Origin: WHSV01 sp050693975
GTDB lineage: Bacteria > Actinomycetota > CADDZG01 > WHSQ01
NCBI GenBank assembly: GCA_050693975.1
Contig: JBOGWV010000113.1
Coordinates: forward strand, 1-8,395
Reading direction: 5' to 3'
Length of the DNA stretch: 8,395 nt
Shown: positions 6,943 to 8,395 of the stretch, piece after piece
How the letters are laid out: each line of letters opens with the position of its first letter
Position numbering within the stretch: the stretch's first letter is position 1
Notes under the pieces: generated by a model
What the model saw: the letters and a program-made list of their open reading frames with translations, nothing else
Databases searched by the model: none
Told to the model about the DNA's origin: nothing
Position numbers and translations under genes: made by a program

Positions 6943-7764
6943 ATGGACACCGCGAGGAGTTTCGATGCCTGCTTCGAGCCCTGGACCACCTGCGCCGGCC
7001 CGGCCCGGCTGCAGCTCATGCAGCCCCTGCATGAGGCGCTCTGCTCACCCCCCGAGATCGCGGAGCGTGACATGGCGTGGGCTGTCGAGCCGCTGGCATG
7101 GATCATCGAGCGCGCCGCAATCGCCGGCATTCCGGCGGACCAATGGGGGACGACCGTCGCCTTCAGTGCTCAGGGGAACTCGATGTTCGGGTGGGAGGCC
7201 GCGCCGGAAACGCCCGCCGGCGAACGAGGCTTCACTCAGATCGACGCACTGCACCTCCTCGCCCGCGACCTGGGGGCGATCGAGCGCGCGGGATCACGCG
7301 ACATGGTGACCTGGTCGGGGCGGGTGTGGCTGGGCAATCGCCCTCGGTTGTGGCGCATGGCCGCCGGCCGGCTACTGGTGCGGGGCGGGCTCTTTGCCTC
7401 CCAGTGCGAGCTTGTCCTCGCGTCGCTGCTCCAGCAGCATGAGCTCGACGAGGAAACCGCGGCCATCCGCCTGGGGTCGGCCATGATCGAGGCCGCCGGG
7501 GGCGAGGACTATCTCGACCGCTGCGACGAGACGGGCAGACCACTCGGTGAGACCGTGACGGAGTACATAGCCATCGGCATGTTGATGGTGCGGACGCTGG
7601 GATCGGGGCTGCGGATGTTCGATGACGACGCCAACCCGACGGAGCTGCGACCGTGGCTCAGCGACGTGGGTCGAGCCACGGCGATCGAGGCGCTCAGGGC
7701 GTCGGTGGCCACGGGATCGTTCATCGAGGGGCTCGGCGATCCGCTTGTGGGGGCGTGGAACTGA
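6943..7764 (+). CDS. Unrecognised 273-residue protein divergent from the acyltransferase
   Basis: I do not recognise this protein. It has strongly GC-biased third positions like its neighbours and ends at TGA 7762-7764, so I take it as a real gene. It is rich in tryptophan and acidic residues and shows no signal peptide, membrane span or obvious catalytic motif. The segment at about 100-145 (HLLARDLGAIER..., MVTWSGRVWL, PRLWRMAAGRLL) has the rhythm of a winged-helix-like module in which helices are followed by a 'lT..Gr.ll..p..lw' stretch; this is a faint resemblance only. A helical C-terminal half (about 150-225) follows. The start is uncertain: ATG 6943 is chosen because an in-frame ATG at 6835 would overlap the start of the acyltransferase gene. 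GTG 6925 is possible. There is no clear Shine-Dalgarno site. Divergent arrangement suggests co-regulation with lipid synthesis. Confidence 0.75.
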   Translation: MDTARSFDACFEPWTTCAGPARLQLMQPLHEALCSPPEIAERDMAWAVEPLAWIIERAAIAGIPADQWGTTVAFSAQGNSMFGWEAAPETPAGERGFTQIDALHLLARDLGAIERAGSRDMVTWSGRVWLGNRPRLWRMAAGRLLVRGGLFASQCELVLASLLQQHELDEETAAIRLGSAMIEAAGGEDYLDRCDETGRPLGETVTEYIAIGMLMVRTLGSGLRMFDDDANPTELRPWLSDVGRATAIEALRASVATGSFIEGLGDPLVGAWN

Positions 7765-7774
7765 GCCGGTAAAG

Positions 7775-7805
7775 GGCCAAGAGAATCCCATTTCCGCCCT
7801 TGGCC
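7775..7805. terminator. Possible stem-loop after the unrecognised gene
   Basis: GGCCAAG (7775-7781) and CTTGGCC (7799-7805) form a perfect 7-bp stem with a 17-base loop, beginning 10 bases after the stop at 7764. There is no T-run after it, so it is not a canonical intrinsic terminator, and the loop is long. It could instead be a protein-binding inverted repeat upstream of the rmuC promoter, whose -10 begins 37 bases further on. Confidence 0.35.
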
Positions 7806-7841
7806 GGAGGCCATATCCAAGGAAGTGTCACAGTCCCTCTC

Positions 7842-7847
7842 TAGGGT
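7842..7847 (+). promoter_or_regulatory. Candidate -10 box for leaderless rmuC
   Basis: TAGGGT matches the actinobacterial TANNNT -10 pattern and is followed by 6 bases and then ATG at 7854, so the transcript would begin at or beside the start codon. No Shine-Dalgarno sequence is present in the bases before this ATG, which fits leaderless translation. I see no convincing -35 box at the expected spacing. Confidence 0.5.
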
Positions 7848-7853
7848 CTGTAC

Positions 7854-8395
7854 ATGGACATCATTCTGCTGGTTGTACTCGCAGTCGTGGCCGGTCTTGC
7901 TGCGGGCATGTACGTGGCACGAGGCCGCTCGACGGGGGCTGCCGCTCCCGACGTCGCAGTCATGCGCGCGGAGGTGCGCGCCCTCGCCGAACGTGTGGCG
8001 GCCGAGTCCGGTGGTCTCGCGCAGCGACTCGAGGGCATCGATTCGCGCATGACCCAAACTCAGGTTGCGAGTTCGACGATGGCGCGCGACATCTTCGAAT
8101 CACTCGGTGACCTGCGCACGGCGACCAGCGCGGTGGCCGAGCAGGCGCGCGAGTTCAACGTGCTCTCTGACCTTCTCAAGGCGCCCAAGGCGCGCGGGGG
8201 CCTGGGCGAGGCGATGCTTGCCGAGTTGCTCGGGCAGGTCCTGCCCCCCAGTTCGTTCGCGCTGCAGCACAGGTTTTCTTCGGGAGCGACGGTCGACGCC
8301 GTGGTGCGCGCGGGTGGTCGTCTGGTGTGCATCGACTCCAAGTTCCCGCTGCCCAACTACCGCCGGATGTGCGAGGCCGGCAACGATGCCGAGCG
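7854..8395 (+). CDS. rmuC: RmuC family protein, N-terminal part (3' end outside window)
   Basis: The frame is open from ATG 7854 to the end of the window, giving 180 complete codons with no stop. The protein starts with a hydrophobic segment (about residues 3-19, IILLVVLAVVAGLAAGM) followed by arginines, a typical RmuC membrane anchor. Next comes a heptad-like, helix-forming region (about 35-100). Then comes the start of the conserved RmuC domain: LLKAPKARGGLGE (107-119), the 'DAVV' strand (149-152) and IDSKFPLPNY (161-170), the last bearing the D-x-K pair expected of the PD-(D/E)XK-like core. Known for the family: RmuC of Escherichia coli limits inversions and other rearrangements, and is predicted to be a nuclease. 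Full length is usually 350-500 residues, so about half is missing. It stands alone after a promoter-like TAGGGT, not in the sbcCD operon. Confidence 0.93.
   Translation, partial: MDIILLVVLAVVAGLAAGMYVARGRSTGAAAPDVAVMRAEVRALAERVAAESGGLAQRLEGIDSRMTQTQVASSTMARDIFESLGDLRTATSAVAEQAREFNVLSDLLKAPKARGGLGEAMLAELLGQVLPPSSFALQHRFSSGATVDAVVRAGGRLVCIDSKFPLPNYRRMCEAGNDAE

Noticed and set aside
5302..7032. Second long minus-strand frame over the acyltransferase gene
   Set aside because: It is in a different frame from the WS/DGAT motifs, is arginine/alanine-rich and has no recognisable domain. It is a shadow frame.
6837..7130. Upstream extension of the acyltransferase reading frame on the minus strand, which would make a 570-residue protein
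   Set aside because: The conserved family N-terminus (RLSVLDEMF) follows directly after the ATG at 6833/6836. The extension lacks family similarity and overlaps the divergent gene antisense.
8060..8356. Minus-strand open frame opposite rmuC
   Set aside because: The plus strand encodes conserved RmuC motifs through the same bases, and the minus frame has none.

Overview
The window is GC-rich, with G or C at most third codon positions, and is densely packed with genes. It looks like chromosomal DNA of a high-GC actinomycete-like bacterium (Actinomycetota). This is inferred from base composition, from the wax-ester/triacylglycerol synthase family gene, and from two promoter-like hexamers placed 6-7 bases before an ATG as in actinobacterial leaderless genes. 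I cannot name a genus from sequence alone. I see no tRNA, rRNA, CRISPR array, insertion sequence, phage gene or attachment site.

Left part (1-4689, + strand): a tight DNA-end-processing operon. It opens with the 3' portion of a HerA-type hexameric ATPase whose start lies outside the window. One base later comes sbcD (Mre11-family nuclease), and a 4-base GTGA overlap leads into sbcC (Rad50-family ATPase with a CPVC zinc hook). All the Mre11 metal ligands and all the Rad50 ATPase motifs I looked for are intact. HerA next to Mre11-Rad50 recalls the archaeal HerA-NurA-Mre11-Rad50 cluster; no NurA nuclease is visible here.

Middle (4690-6833): a KDPG/KDPGal aldolase-family gene (+), probably with its own leaderless promoter, converges tail to tail with a WS/DGAT acyltransferase gene (-). 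Only 9 bases separate the two genes, and both stop codons lie in the arms of one small inverted repeat.

Right part (6834-8395): a divergent intergenic region of about 110 bases carries a perfect 16-bp palindrome and nested inverted repeats, which are candidate operators. It separates the acyltransferase gene from an unrecognised 273-residue gene (+). After a possible stem-loop comes the 5' part of rmuC (membrane-anchored, PD-(D/E)XK-like family protein that limits DNA rearrangements). It probably starts from a leaderless promoter and runs off the right end of the window.

Taken together, four of the seven genes (herA, sbcD, sbcC, rmuC) concern processing of DNA ends and rearrangements. The aldolase and acyltransferase genes are metabolic. 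I do not see convincing evidence of an entirely undescribed system. The most open items are the HerA-SbcCD operon in a bacterium, the unrecognised gene divergent from the acyltransferase, and the structured region between those two.
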